Origin: Frankiaceae bacterium
Lineage (GTDB): Bacteria; Actinomycetota; Actinomycetes; Mycobacteriales; SCTD01
NCBI GenBank assembly: GCA_947479995.1
Contig: CANKBT010000063.1
Span: 1-12,631 of the forward strand
DNA: 12,631 nucleotides
Reading direction: 5' to 3'
Shown here: positions 1 to 7,166 of the stretch, piece after piece
Position numbering within the stretch: position 1 is the first letter of the stretch
How the letters are laid out: the number at the start of each line of letters is the position of its first letter
The notes under the pieces: model-generated
Told to the model about the DNA's origin: nothing
Database searches by the model: none
The model's input: only the letters and a program-made list of their open reading frames with translations
Position numbers and translations under genes: made by a program

Positions 1-1869
1 CGCGGCTACCACGCCACCACCGCCGCGCAGGCCGAGCGCGCGCGCCGCCGGCAGCACCTGCGCACCGCCCGCGCGCTCGTCGCCGACCCCGCCGAGCTCG
101 ACCGGCTGCTCGAGCAGGAGCCCCTCGACCCCGAGGTCGACGCGCTGCTGGAGCAGTGGCCGGCCCGCGTGGAGGAGTACTCCGGCGAGGAGCTCGTCTA
201 CACCGTCCGCGACAGGGAGATCCGCGTCCCGCTGACGCGCGAGACGCTGTCGGGCAACCGCGTGCGCCGGGTCGCGCTCCCCCGCACCGCCGACCACGGC
301 GAGTTGGTGCGCTTCCTGCGCAGCGAGAACCTGCCGGGCGGCTTCCCGTACACCGCCGGCGTCTTCCCGTTCAAGCGCGACGGCGAGGCGCCCGCGCGGA
401 TGTTCGCCGGCGAGGGCGACGCGTTCCGCACCAACCGCCGCTTCAAGGTGCTCGCCGAGGGCCAGCCCGCCACCCGCCTGTCGACGGCGTTCGACAGCGT
501 GACGCTCTACGGCCGCGACCCGCAGGTGCGCCCGGACGTCTACGGCAAGGTCGGCACGAGCGGCGTCTCGATCGCCACGCTCGACGACATGAAGGCGCTG
601 TACGACGGGTTCGACCTGTGCAGCCCCACCACCTCGGTGTCCATGACCATCAACGGCCCGGCGCCCGCGGTGCTCGCGATGTTCCTCAACACGGCGGTCG
701 ACCAGCAGCGGGCGCAGCGCCCCGACGACGACCCGGAGGCGGTGCGCGCCGAGGTGCTGCGCACCGTCCGCGGCACCGTGCAGGCCGACATCCTCAAGGA
801 GGACCAGGGCCAGAACACCTGCATCTTCTCGACCGAGTTCGCGCTGCGCGCGATGGCCGACATCCAGGCGTACTTCGTCGAGCACGGCGTGCGGAACTTC
901 TACTCGGTGAGCATCTCCGGCTACCACATCGCCGAGGCCGGGGCGAACCCCATCAGCCAGCTGGCGTTCACGCTCGCCAACGGCTTCACCTACATCGAGG
1001 CCTACCTCGCGCGCGGCATGGCCGTCGACGACTTCGCGCCGAACCTGTCGTTCTTCTTCAGCAACGGCATGGACGCGGAGTACACCGTGCTCGGCCGCGT
1101 CGCCCGCCGCATCTGGGCCGTCGCGATGAAGGAGCGGTACGGCGCGAGCCCGCGCTCGCAGCAGCTGAAGTACCACGTGCAGACGAGCGGCCGGTCGCTG
1201 CACGCGCAGGAGATGGCGTTCAACGACATCCGCACGACGCTGCAGGCGCTGTGCGCGCTCTACGACAACGCCAACAGCCTGCACACCAACGCGTACGACG
1301 AGGCGGTGACGACGCCGACGCAGGAGTCGGTGCGCCGGGCGCTCGCGATCCAGATGGTCATCGACCAGGAGTGGGGCCTGTCGATGAACGAGAACCCGCT
1401 GCAGGGCTCGTTCGTCGTCGAGGAGCTCACCGAGCTGGTCGAGCGCGCGGTGCTCGAGGAGTTCGACCGGATCGCCGAGCGCGGCGGCGTGCTCGGCGCG
1501 ATGGAGACCGGCTACCAGCGCGGCCGCATCCAGGACGAGTCGATGCTCTACGAGCACCGCAAGCACGACGGCTCGCTGCCCATCGTCGGCGTCAACACCT
1601 TCGTCGCGCCGCCGTCGGACGACCCGCCGCCGACCGTCGAGCTGGCGCGCGCGACCGAGGCCGAGAAGCAGGGCCAGCTCGACCGGCTCGCGGCCTTCCA
1701 CGAGGCGCACCGCGAGGAGTCCGGCCCGGCGCTCGCCCGGCTCCGCGAGGTCGCGATGAGCGGCGGCAACGTCTTCGCCGCGCTCATGGACGCGGTGCGC
1801 TGCTGCTCGCTCGGCCAGATCAGCGAGGCGTTCTTCGAGGTCGGCGGCCAGTACCGCCGCAACGTCTGA
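1..1869 (+). CDS. icmF: Fused isobutyryl-CoA mutase IcmF, C-terminal part (5' end outside window)
   Basis: Adenosylcobalamin-dependent mutase interconverting isobutyryl-CoA and n-butyryl-CoA, linking valine and butyrate metabolism. Frame 1 is open from base 1 to the TGA at 1867-1869, giving 622 residues. Complete IcmF proteins have about 1,090, so the B12-binding and MeaB-like GTPase domains should lie upstream; a start at the internal ATG at 169 would cut the linker. Residues 1 to about 55 are the charged linker helix and the rest is the substrate-binding TIM barrel with its C-terminal dimer region. By eye-alignment with methylmalonyl-CoA mutase, the tyrosine at position 89 is Phe135 here (in PARMFAGEG) and the carboxylate-binding Arg207 is Gln271 (in DQGQNT). 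Phe plus Gln is the isobutyryl-CoA signature. The catalytic histidine is His309 (SGYHIAEAG). The regulator gene follows 17 bases later, so the two are probably cotranscribed. Confidence 0.95.
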   Translation, partial: RGYHATTAAQAERARRRQHLRTARALVADPAELDRLLEQEPLDPEVDALLEQWPARVEEYSGEELVYTVRDREIRVPLTRETLSGNRVRRVALPRTADHGELVRFLRSENLPGGFPYTAGVFPFKRDGEAPARMFAGEGDAFRTNRRFKVLAEGQPATRLSTAFDSVTLYGRDPQVRPDVYGKVGTSGVSIATLDDMKALYDGFDLCSPTTSVSMTINGPAPAVLAMFLNTAVDQQRAQRPDDDPEAVRAEVLRTVRGTVQADILKEDQGQNTCIFSTEFALRAMADIQAYFVEHGVRNFYSVSISGYHIAEAGANPISQLAFTLANGFTYIEAYLARGMAVDDFAPNLSFFFSNGMDAEYTVLGRVARRIWAVAMKERYGASPRSQQLKYHVQTSGRSLHAQEMAFNDIRTTLQALCALYDNANSLHTNAYDEAVTTPTQESVRRALAIQMVIDQEWGLSMNENPLQGSFVVEELTELVERAVLEEFDRIAERGGVLGAMETGYQRGRIQDESMLYEHRKHDGSLPIVGVNTFVAPPSDDPPPTVELARATEAEKQGQLDRLAAFHEAHREESGPALARLREVAMSGGNVFAALMDAVRCCSLGQISEAFFEVGGQYRRNV

Positions 1870-1886
1870 CGACGACGCGGACGACG

Positions 1887-2372
1887 GTGGACACCATCGC
1901 GCTCGCGCGCGAGAAGTGGGAGCAGCACGGCTGGGGCGACGCCGCCGAGGGGATGGCGGCGGTCACCTCGGTCATGCGCGCGCAGCAGGTGCTGCAGGCG
2001 CGCGTCGACGACGTGCTCAAGCCCCACGGGCTGGTCTTCGCGCGCTACGAGGTGCTCATGCTGCTGCTGTTCAGCAGCCGCGGCGCGCTGCCCGCGACGA
2101 AGATGAGCGTGCGGCTGCAGGTGCACCCGGCGTCCATCACCAACGCCGTCGACCGGCTGGAGGCGGCGGGCCTGGTGCGCCGGGTGCCGCACCCCACCGA
2201 CGGCCGCGGGCGGCTGGTCGAGATCACCGCCGAGGGCCGGCGCACCGCGCTCGCCGCCACCGAGGACCTCAACGCCGGGGTCTTCGCGCGGCCGGGCCTG
2301 AGCCCGCGGCGCACCCGCACGCTCGTCGGCGTGCTGGAGGACCTGCGCCGCGACGCCGGCGACCTCGACTGA
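1887..2372 (+). CDS. MarR-family winged-helix transcriptional regulator
   Basis: Predicted dimeric DNA-binding repressor of 161 residues, normal for MarR proteins. Residues 1-48 form the N-terminal dimerisation helices. The winged helix spans about 50-120: recognition helix around 80-95 (HPASITNAVDRLEAAG) and a wing with the typical DGRGRLVEIT turn at about 105-114. The C-terminal helices (about 138-157) return to the dimer interface. The GTG at 1887 is chosen because the protein is conserved-looking from there (VDTIALAREKWEQHGWGD) and it starts 17 bases after the icmF stop. I see no convincing ribosome binding site, so the exact start is slightly uncertain. Position suggests it is cotranscribed with icmF and may control the operon in response to an acyl-CoA or related ligand, but that is inference; the ligand cannot be read from sequence. 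It converges on the transporter gene with 10 bases between stops. Confidence 0.92.
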   Translation: MDTIALAREKWEQHGWGDAAEGMAAVTSVMRAQQVLQARVDDVLKPHGLVFARYEVLMLLLFSSRGALPATKMSVRLQVHPASITNAVDRLEAAGLVRRVPHPTDGRGRLVEITAEGRRTALAATEDLNAGVFARPGLSPRRTRTLVGVLEDLRRDAGDLD

Positions 2373-2382
2373 CGGGCGGCGC

Positions 2383-3099
2383 CTACGCGACGACGGTGCC
2401 GAGCGCCGCGCCGATGCCGTACGTCAGCGCCAGGCCGGCCGCGCCGCCGACGAGCACGCGCAGCACGGCCCGGCGCACGGGCGCGCCGCTCACGCGCGCG
2501 CTCAGCGTGCCGGTGAGCGCGAGCGCGACGAGCACGGCGACGACGACGACCGGCACCCGCCACGCGACGGTGCTGAGCAGCACGGCCAGCAGCGGCAGCA
2601 GCGCGCCGGCGGTGAAGGCGGCGGCCGAGGAGGCCGCGGCGACGCGCGGGTCGGCCCGCTCGTCGGGGTCGAGGCCGAGCTCGGCCTCGACGTGCGCGGC
2701 GAAGGCGTCGGCCGCGGTGAGCTCGGCCGCGACCCGGTCGGCGGTCTCGCGCGACAGGCCCTTGGCGCGGTAGATGCCGGCGAGCTCGGCCAGCTCGCGC
2801 TCGGGCTCCTCGGCCAGCTCGCGGCGCTCCTTGGCCAGCAGGGCGAGCTCGCGGTCGCGCTGGCTGCTCACGCTGACGTACTCGCCGACGGCCATCGACA
2901 CGGCGCCCGCGACGAGGCCGGCGACGCCCGCGGTGAGGACGGTGCCGCGGTCGGCGGTCGCGCCGGCGACGCCGACGACGAGCGCGGCCACCGACACGAT
3001 GCCGTCGTTGGCGCCGAGGACGGCGGCGCGCAGCGCCCCGCTGCGGGCGTCGGCGCGGGCGGTGTGCGGCTCGCCGCCGTGGAGCAGGGTCTCGGTCAC
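2383..3099 (-). CDS. VIT1/CCC1-family (DUF125) iron/manganese transporter
   Basis: Membrane protein of 238 residues that in this family exports or sequesters Fe2+ or Mn2+ by proton antiport. Five hydrophobic segments are visible at about 22-45, 55-76, 155-178, 182-201 and 210-235. TM1 carries the hallmark GANDGIVS (Asp32, the family's transport aspartate) and the end of TM2 carries SMAVGEYVS (Met69, Glu73), both expected metal-path residues. Between TM2 and TM3 lies a charged cytosolic helical region (about 78-150) rich in Glu and Arg, matching the metal-binding domain of VIT proteins. There is no ferritin-like N-terminal domain, so it is not the MbfA type. The GTG at 3097-3099 is chosen because the family-like sequence starts just after it; no Shine-Dalgarno is visible. 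The stop is TAG. The leader is AT-rich for this genome and has candidate control sites (separate entries). Fe versus Mn preference cannot be told. Confidence 0.92.
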   Translation of the reverse strand: MTETLLHGGEPHTARADARSGALRAAVLGANDGIVSVAALVVGVAGATADRGTVLTAGVAGLVAGAVSMAVGEYVSVSSQRDRELALLAKERRELAEEPERELAELAGIYRAKGLSRETADRVAAELTAADAFAAHVEAELGLDPDERADPRVAAASSAAAFTAGALLPLLAVLLSTVAWRVPVVVVAVLVALALTGTLSARVSGAPVRRAVLRVLVGGAAGLALTYGIGAALGTVVA

Positions 3100-3107
3100 G
3101 ACACCAC

Positions 3108-3133
3108 AACAGCACGCATCCCTGATCCGTTCC
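3108..3133 (-). promoter_or_regulatory. Candidate ECF-sigma-type promoter of the VIT transporter
   Basis: Read on the minus strand, GGAAC (complement of 3129-3133) is followed after 18 bases by GTT (complement of 3108-3110). This resembles the GGAA(C/T)-N16-18-GTT pattern of extracytoplasmic-function sigma factors such as actinobacterial SigE and SigR. An overlapping alternative is a housekeeping -10, TGTTGT (complement of 3106-3111), six bases before the GTG start. Either reading gives a leaderless or nearly leaderless transcript. The stretch 3100-3146 is visibly AT-richer than its surroundings, which supports a promoter in general but not one sigma factor in particular. Confidence 0.3.
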
Positions 3134-3149
3134 AGACAGGCCAACCTCA
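3131..3149. promoter_or_regulatory. Possible IdeR/DtxR-like iron box upstream of the transporter
   Basis: The 19 bases TCCAGACAGGCCAACCTCA agree with the DtxR/IdeR consensus TTAGGTTAGGCTAACCTAA at 12 of 19 positions by my count. Agreement is concentrated in the right half (AGGCCAACCT against AGGCTAACCT) and the left half is poor. It lies just upstream of the VIT gene and overlaps the stop codon of the PAS-AraC gene. A metal transporter is a sensible target for an iron regulator, but half-site quality like this can arise by chance. Confidence 0.22.
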
Positions 3150-3884
3150 CCTCAGCGCGCGGCGGCGGCACTCCAGCGGGGTCTCGCCGGTGTGCGCGGC
3201 GAAGGTGCGCGTGAACGACGGCTGGTCGTAGAAGCCGGTCGCGACGGCCACCTCGGCCAGCGGCGTCGCCGTGGTGGTGAGCAGCACCACCGCGTGGTCG
3301 AGGCGCGCCCGCAGCACGAGCTGGCGCGGGGCCAGGCCGAACACCCGGCGGACGCGGCCGGTGAGCACCGCCGGCGAGCAGCCCGCCGCCGCGGCCAGCT
3401 CGGCCACCGACGGCGGGTCGGCCAGCCGCGCGTGCACCAGCTCGACGACCTCGCGCAGCGAGGCCACCTCGTCGCCGCCGCCCTCCTGCGTGCGCAGGTC
3501 GCGCGACAGGCTGACGAGCCCGACGACCGCCCCGCCGGCGCGCACCGGCAGCTTGGTCGAGGCGTACCAGCCCGCCACCCCGCCGGGGCGGCGGATGAGC
3601 TCGAGCTCGTCGCGCAGCGGCCGGCCCGTCGCGAGCACGCGGCGGTCCTGCTCGTCGTAGCGCTCGGCCAGCGGCGCGACGAACAGGTCGGCCGCGCGCC
3701 GGCCGAGCACGCGCCGGCGGCTGCGCTCCCCCGTGCGCCGCACGAAGGCGTCGTTGACGGCGACGTAGCGGCCGTCGGTGGCCTTCGCGCAGAACATCGT
3801 CGTCGGCAGCTCCTCCATGAGCGCGACGAGCTCCGGTGCCAGCGCGGCCAGCAGCGCGGCGGCGTTGTCGTCGTCCGCGCTCAC
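3147..3884 (-). CDS. PAS-domain AraC-family transcriptional regulator, divergent from putA
   Basis: Sensor-regulator of 245 residues. Residues about 20-130 form a PAS fold (MEELPTTMFCAKATDGRYVAVN opening, later GWYASTKLPV and VVGLVSLSRDL). Residues about 143-245 form the AraC two-helix-turn-helix DNA-binding domain: first helix-turn-helix around 157-178 (PSVAELAAAAGCSPAVLT), second around 207-229, with the family signature GFYDQPSFTRTFAAHTGETPLECRR. The GTG at 3882-3884 is preceded on its strand by GGAG nine bases upstream, an acceptable ribosome binding site. It is divergent from putA across 54 bases, and PutA lacks its own DNA-binding domain, so this protein is a good candidate activator of proline catabolism, as the AraC-type PruR is in Pseudomonas. 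The PAS ligand (small molecule, haem or flavin) is not evident. The VIT gene lies 47 bases downstream and could be partly cotranscribed. Confidence 0.9.
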   Translation of the reverse strand: MSADDDNAAALLAALAPELVALMEELPTTMFCAKATDGRYVAVNDAFVRRTGERSRRRVLGRRAADLFVAPLAERYDEQDRRVLATGRPLRDELELIRRPGGVAGWYASTKLPVRAGGAVVGLVSLSRDLRTQEGGGDEVASLREVVELVHARLADPPSVAELAAAAGCSPAVLTGRVRRVFGLAPRQLVLRARLDHAVVLLTTTATPLAEVAVATGFYDQPSFTRTFAAHTGETPLECRRRALR

Positions 3885-3938
3885 CGCCGCGCGCTCCGTG
3901 CAAGACCGCGAGGGGCGGGGCGCTGCACCCTGACGGCC
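3885..3938. promoter_or_regulatory. Divergent control region between the PAS-AraC gene and putA
   Basis: These 54 bases must hold the promoters or operators of both genes, or parts of them. A short inverted repeat is present: GTGCA at 3898-3902 and TGCAC at 3924-3928, centres 26 bases apart. A weak -10-like CACCCT (3926-3931) lies seven bases before the putA ATG. No Shine-Dalgarno is close to that ATG; the purine run AGGGGCGGGG at 3911-3920 is too distant. The repeat is short enough to be chance in such GC-rich DNA. Confidence 0.3.
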
Positions 3939-6900
3939 ATGACGACCACCCTGCCCGACACCGCCCGCCCGGTCGACGACCTGGTCGACGACGCCGTCGC
4001 GCTGGCCCGCCGCTGGGACGCCGCGACGCGCACCGGCGCGACCCGCGCCGAGCAGCGGTCGTCCGGCCGGCTGGCCGCGCTCGTCAGCGACCCGGCGGGG
4101 CTCGAGCTGGCCGTCGGCTTCGTCGACCGCGTCGCTCGCCCCGAGGACCGCGGCGTCGCCGCGCGCGAGCTCGGGCGCCTGGTGCCCGCCGACGCGGGCA
4201 GCTTCCTCGGGCCGGTCGACCGGCGGCTGCTCGCGGCCGGCGCGCGGGTCGCCCCGCTGGTGCCCGCGGTCGCCGTGCCGGCCGCGCGCGTGCGGCTGCG
4301 CCAGCTGGTCGGCCACCTCGTCGGCGACGCCGACGGCCGCCGGCTCGGCCGGGCCCTCGCGCGCACCCGGGCGCAGGGCTTCCGCGTCAACGTCAACCTG
4401 CTCGGCGAGGCCGTGCTCGGCGAGCAGGAGGCCGCCCGCCGGCTCGACGGCGTGCGCGCGCTGCTCGAGCGCGACGACGTCGACTACGTCTCGGTCAAGG
4501 CCTCGGCCGTCGCGTCGCAGCTGTCGACCTGGGACCTCGAGGGCAGCCGCGACCGGCTCGTGGACCGGCTGCTGCCGCTGCTGCGCCTGGCCCGCGAGCG
4601 CGGCGCGTTCGTCAACCTCGACATGGAGGAGTACCGCGACCTGCACCTCACGACCGAGGTGTTCACGGCGCTGCTCGCCGAGCTGCCCGACCTGCACGCG
4701 GGCGTCGTGCTGCAGGCCTACCTGCCCGACTCCGCGCCGGCCCTCGACGCGCTGACGGCCTTCGCCCGCGGGCACGCGCCGGGCGTCAAGGTGCGCCTCG
4801 TCAAGGGCGCCAACCTGGCGATGGAGCGCGTCGAGGCCGCGCTGCACGGCTGGACGCAGGCGCCGTACGCCACCAAGGCCGAGGTCGACGCCAACTACGT
4901 GCGGCTGCTCGACGCGGCGCTGACGCCCGACCGCACCGCGCACGTGCGCCTCGGCGTCGCGAGCCACAACCTGTTCCACGTCGCGCTGGCGCACCTGCTG
5001 GCGCAGGCCCGCGGCGTGCACGACGCGCTCGACGTCGAGATGCTCCAGGGCATGGCGCCCGCCCAGGCGCGCGCCGTGCTCGCCGACGTCGGCCGCGTCG
5101 TGCTGTACGCCCCGGTCGTCGCGCGCGCCGACTTCGACGTCGCGGTGTCCTACCTCGTGCGCCGCCTGGAGGAGAACGCCGCGCCGGAGAACTTCCTGCA
5201 CGACCTGTTCGCCGACGGGCTCGCCGCGCAGGAGGGCGCGTTCCGCGCGTCGGTGCGCGACCGCGCCACGCCGGGCACGGCCTCGCGCCGCCTCGAGCGG
5301 CCGGCGCCCGGCCCGGGCTTCGCCAACGCGCCGGACAGCGACCCGACCCTGCCCGGCACGCGCGCCCTCGCCCGGCGCGCGCTCGCGGCGGAGCCCGGCC
5401 CCGTGACCAGCCCGCTCCTCGCGAGCACCGGCGAGGTCGACGCGGTCGTCGCGCGGGCACTCGCCGCGGGGCCGGCCCTGGCCGACCCGGGCGTGCGCGC
5501 CGCGCTGCTGCGCTCGGTCGCCCGCCGCCTGGAGGCGGCCCGCGAGCCGCTGCTCGCCGTCATGGCGCACGAGGCCGGCAAGACCGTCGCCGAGGGCGAC
5601 CCCGAGGTCAGCGAGGCGGTGGACTTCGCCGCCTACTACGCCGAGCGCGCCCTCGAGGCCGTGCCCGGTGCGGTCGCGACCCCGGCGCGCCTGGTGCTCG
5701 TCACGCCGCCGTGGAACTTCCCCGTCGCCATCCCGCTCGGCGGCGCGCTCGCCGCGCTCGCGGCCGGCTCCCCGGCGGTGCTCAAGCCCGCGCCGCAGGT
5801 GCCGCGCTGCGCGGAGGTCGCCGCCACCGCCGTGCACGGCGCGCTCGCCGAGCACGGCCTGCCCGCCGACCTGCTGCAGGTCGTCCGCACGCCCGAGGAC
5901 GAGGTCGGCCGCCACCTGGTCACGCACCCCGCCGTCGAGCGGGTGGTGCTCACCGGAGCCCTCGAGACCGCGCGGCTGTTCACCTCGTGGCGGCCCGACC
6001 TGCGCCTGCTCGCCGAGACCTCCGGCAAGAACGCGCTCGTCGTCACGCCGTCGGCCGACCTCGACCTCGCCGTCGCCGACCTCGTGCGGTCGGCCTTCGG
6101 CCACGCCGGCCAGAAGTGCTCGGCGGCCAGCCTGGTCGTGCTTGTCGGCAGCACCGCGACCAGCGAGCGCTTCCGCCGCCAGCTCGTCGACGCCGTCCGC
6201 TCGCTCGCCGTCGGCCCGGCCACCGCGCTGGGCAGCACCGTCGGCCCGCTCGTCGAGGAGCCCGAGGGCAAGCTGCTGCGCGCGCTCACGCGGCTCGACG
6301 AGGGCGAGTCGTGGCTCGTCGAGCCCCGCCGCCTCGGCCCGCGCCTGTGGTCGCCGGGCGTGCGCGACGGCGTGCGCCCGGGCTCGTGGTTCCACCTCAC
6401 CGAGTGCTTCGGCCCGGTGCTCGGCGTGATGACCGCCCGCACCCTCGACGAGGCGATCGCGCTGCAGGACGCGACGGCGTACGGCCTCACGGGCGGGCTG
6501 CACTCGCTCGACCCGCAGGAGGTCGACCACTGGCTGGAGCGCGTGCAGGTCGGCAACGCGTACGTCAACCGGGGCACCACCGGCGCGGTCGTGCAGCGCC
6601 AGCCCTTCGGCGGCTGGAAGGCCAGCACCGTCGGCCCCGGCGCCAAGGCCGGCGGCCCGCACTACGTCGCGCAGCTCGCCGACTGGGCGGACGCCGACGA
6701 CGTGCCGTCCTACGACGCGGGCTGGCTCGCGTGGGCGCAGGCCGACGACGCGCGCGCCTGGCTCGAGCACTTCTCCCGCGAGCACGACCCGTCGGCGATC
6801 GCGTACGAGAGCGACGTGCTGCGCTACCGGCCCGTCGACCACCTGCACGTGCGCGTCGGCGCGGGCGCCCGCGAGCGCGAGGTCGCGCGCGTGCAGCACG

Positions 6901-7166
6901 CCGCCGCCACCGCGGGCGTGCCCGTGACGGTGCACCGCGGCGCGGGCTTCGAGGAGCAGGTGGCGCGCGGCGAGGTGACCGGCCGCGTGCGCGTGGTCGG
7001 CGCGGCGCCCGGGCTCCGGGCGGCGGCCGCGGGCCTCGGCGTGACGGTGCTCGACGCGCCGGTCGTGGCGAGCGGCGAGCGCGAGCTGCTGTCGGTCGTG
7101 CGCGAGCAGGCCGTCAGCACGACGCGGCACCGCTTCGGCCACCTGCCGGCCGGGTCGGGGCGCTAG
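3939..7166 (+). CDS. putA: Bifunctional proline dehydrogenase / L-glutamate gamma-semialdehyde dehydrogenase PutA
   Basis: Oxidises proline to glutamate in two steps: an FAD-dependent dehydrogenase makes pyrroline-5-carboxylate, then an NAD-dependent aldehyde dehydrogenase oxidises the semialdehyde. It has 1,075 residues. The proline dehydrogenase barrel spans about 140-430, with YVSVKAS, NLDMEEY, VRLVKGA and the carboxylate-binding pair Arg408-Arg409 in YLVRRLEENAAPENF. The aldehyde dehydrogenase spans about 470-910: Asn593 in PPWNFPVA, general base Glu693 in LLAETSGKN and nucleophile Cys727 in GQKCSA, with the usual 34-residue Glu-Cys spacing. The last 150 or so residues form an extra C-terminal domain, as in longer PutA types. 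There is no N-terminal ribbon-helix-helix domain, so it should not repress its own gene. The ATG at 3939 is the first plausible start (TTTLPDTARPVDDL). The stop overlaps the convergent globin stop. Expected to be membrane-associated or cytosolic. Confidence 0.96.
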   Translation: MTTTLPDTARPVDDLVDDAVALARRWDAATRTGATRAEQRSSGRLAALVSDPAGLELAVGFVDRVARPEDRGVAARELGRLVPADAGSFLGPVDRRLLAAGARVAPLVPAVAVPAARVRLRQLVGHLVGDADGRRLGRALARTRAQGFRVNVNLLGEAVLGEQEAARRLDGVRALLERDDVDYVSVKASAVASQLSTWDLEGSRDRLVDRLLPLLRLARERGAFVNLDMEEYRDLHLTTEVFTALLAELPDLHAGVVLQAYLPDSAPALDALTAFARGHAPGVKVRLVKGANLAMERVEAALHGWTQAPYATKAEVDANYVRLLDAALTPDRTAHVRLGVASHNLFHVALAHLLAQARGVHDALDVEMLQGMAPAQARAVLADVGRVVLYAPVVARADFDVAVSYLVRRLEENAAPENFLHDLFADGLAAQEGAFRASVRDRATPGTASRRLERPAPGPGFANAPDSDPTLPGTRALARRALAAEPGPVTSPLLASTGEVDAVVARALAAGPALADPGVRAALLRSVARRLEAAREPLLAVMAHEAGKTVAEGDPEVSEAVDFAAYYAERALEAVPGAVATPARLVLVTPPWNFPVAIPLGGALAALAAGSPAVLKPAPQVPRCAEVAATAVHGALAEHGLPADLLQVVRTPEDEVGRHLVTHPAVERVVLTGALETARLFTSWRPDLRLLAETSGKNALVVTPSADLDLAVADLVRSAFGHAGQKCSAASLVVLVGSTATSERFRRQLVDAVRSLAVGPATALGSTVGPLVEEPEGKLLRALTRLDEGESWLVEPRRLGPRLWSPGVRDGVRPGSWFHLTECFGPVLGVMTARTLDEAIALQDATAYGLTGGLHSLDPQEVDHWLERVQVGNAYVNRGTTGAVVQRQPFGGWKASTVGPGAKAGGPHYVAQLADWADADDVPSYDAGWLAWAQADDARAWLEHFSREHDPSAIAYESDVLRYRPVDHLHVRVGAGAREREVARVQHAAATAGVPVTVHRGAGFEEQVARGEVTGRVRVVGAAPGLRAAAAGLGVTVLDAPVVASGERELLSVVREQAVSTTRHRFGHLPAGSGR

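Noticed and set aside
1870..1886. GAC/GACG-rich short repeat between icmF and marR as a regulatory repeat
   Set aside because: It is only 17 bases of simple GAC-like sequence, common in this composition, with no symmetry that would suggest an operator.
156..2372. A 738-codon plus-strand frame that appears to fuse a long N-terminal region to the MarR domain
   Set aside because: The N-terminal part is an out-of-frame shadow of icmF with no protein-like composition. The MarR protein starts at the GTG at 1887.
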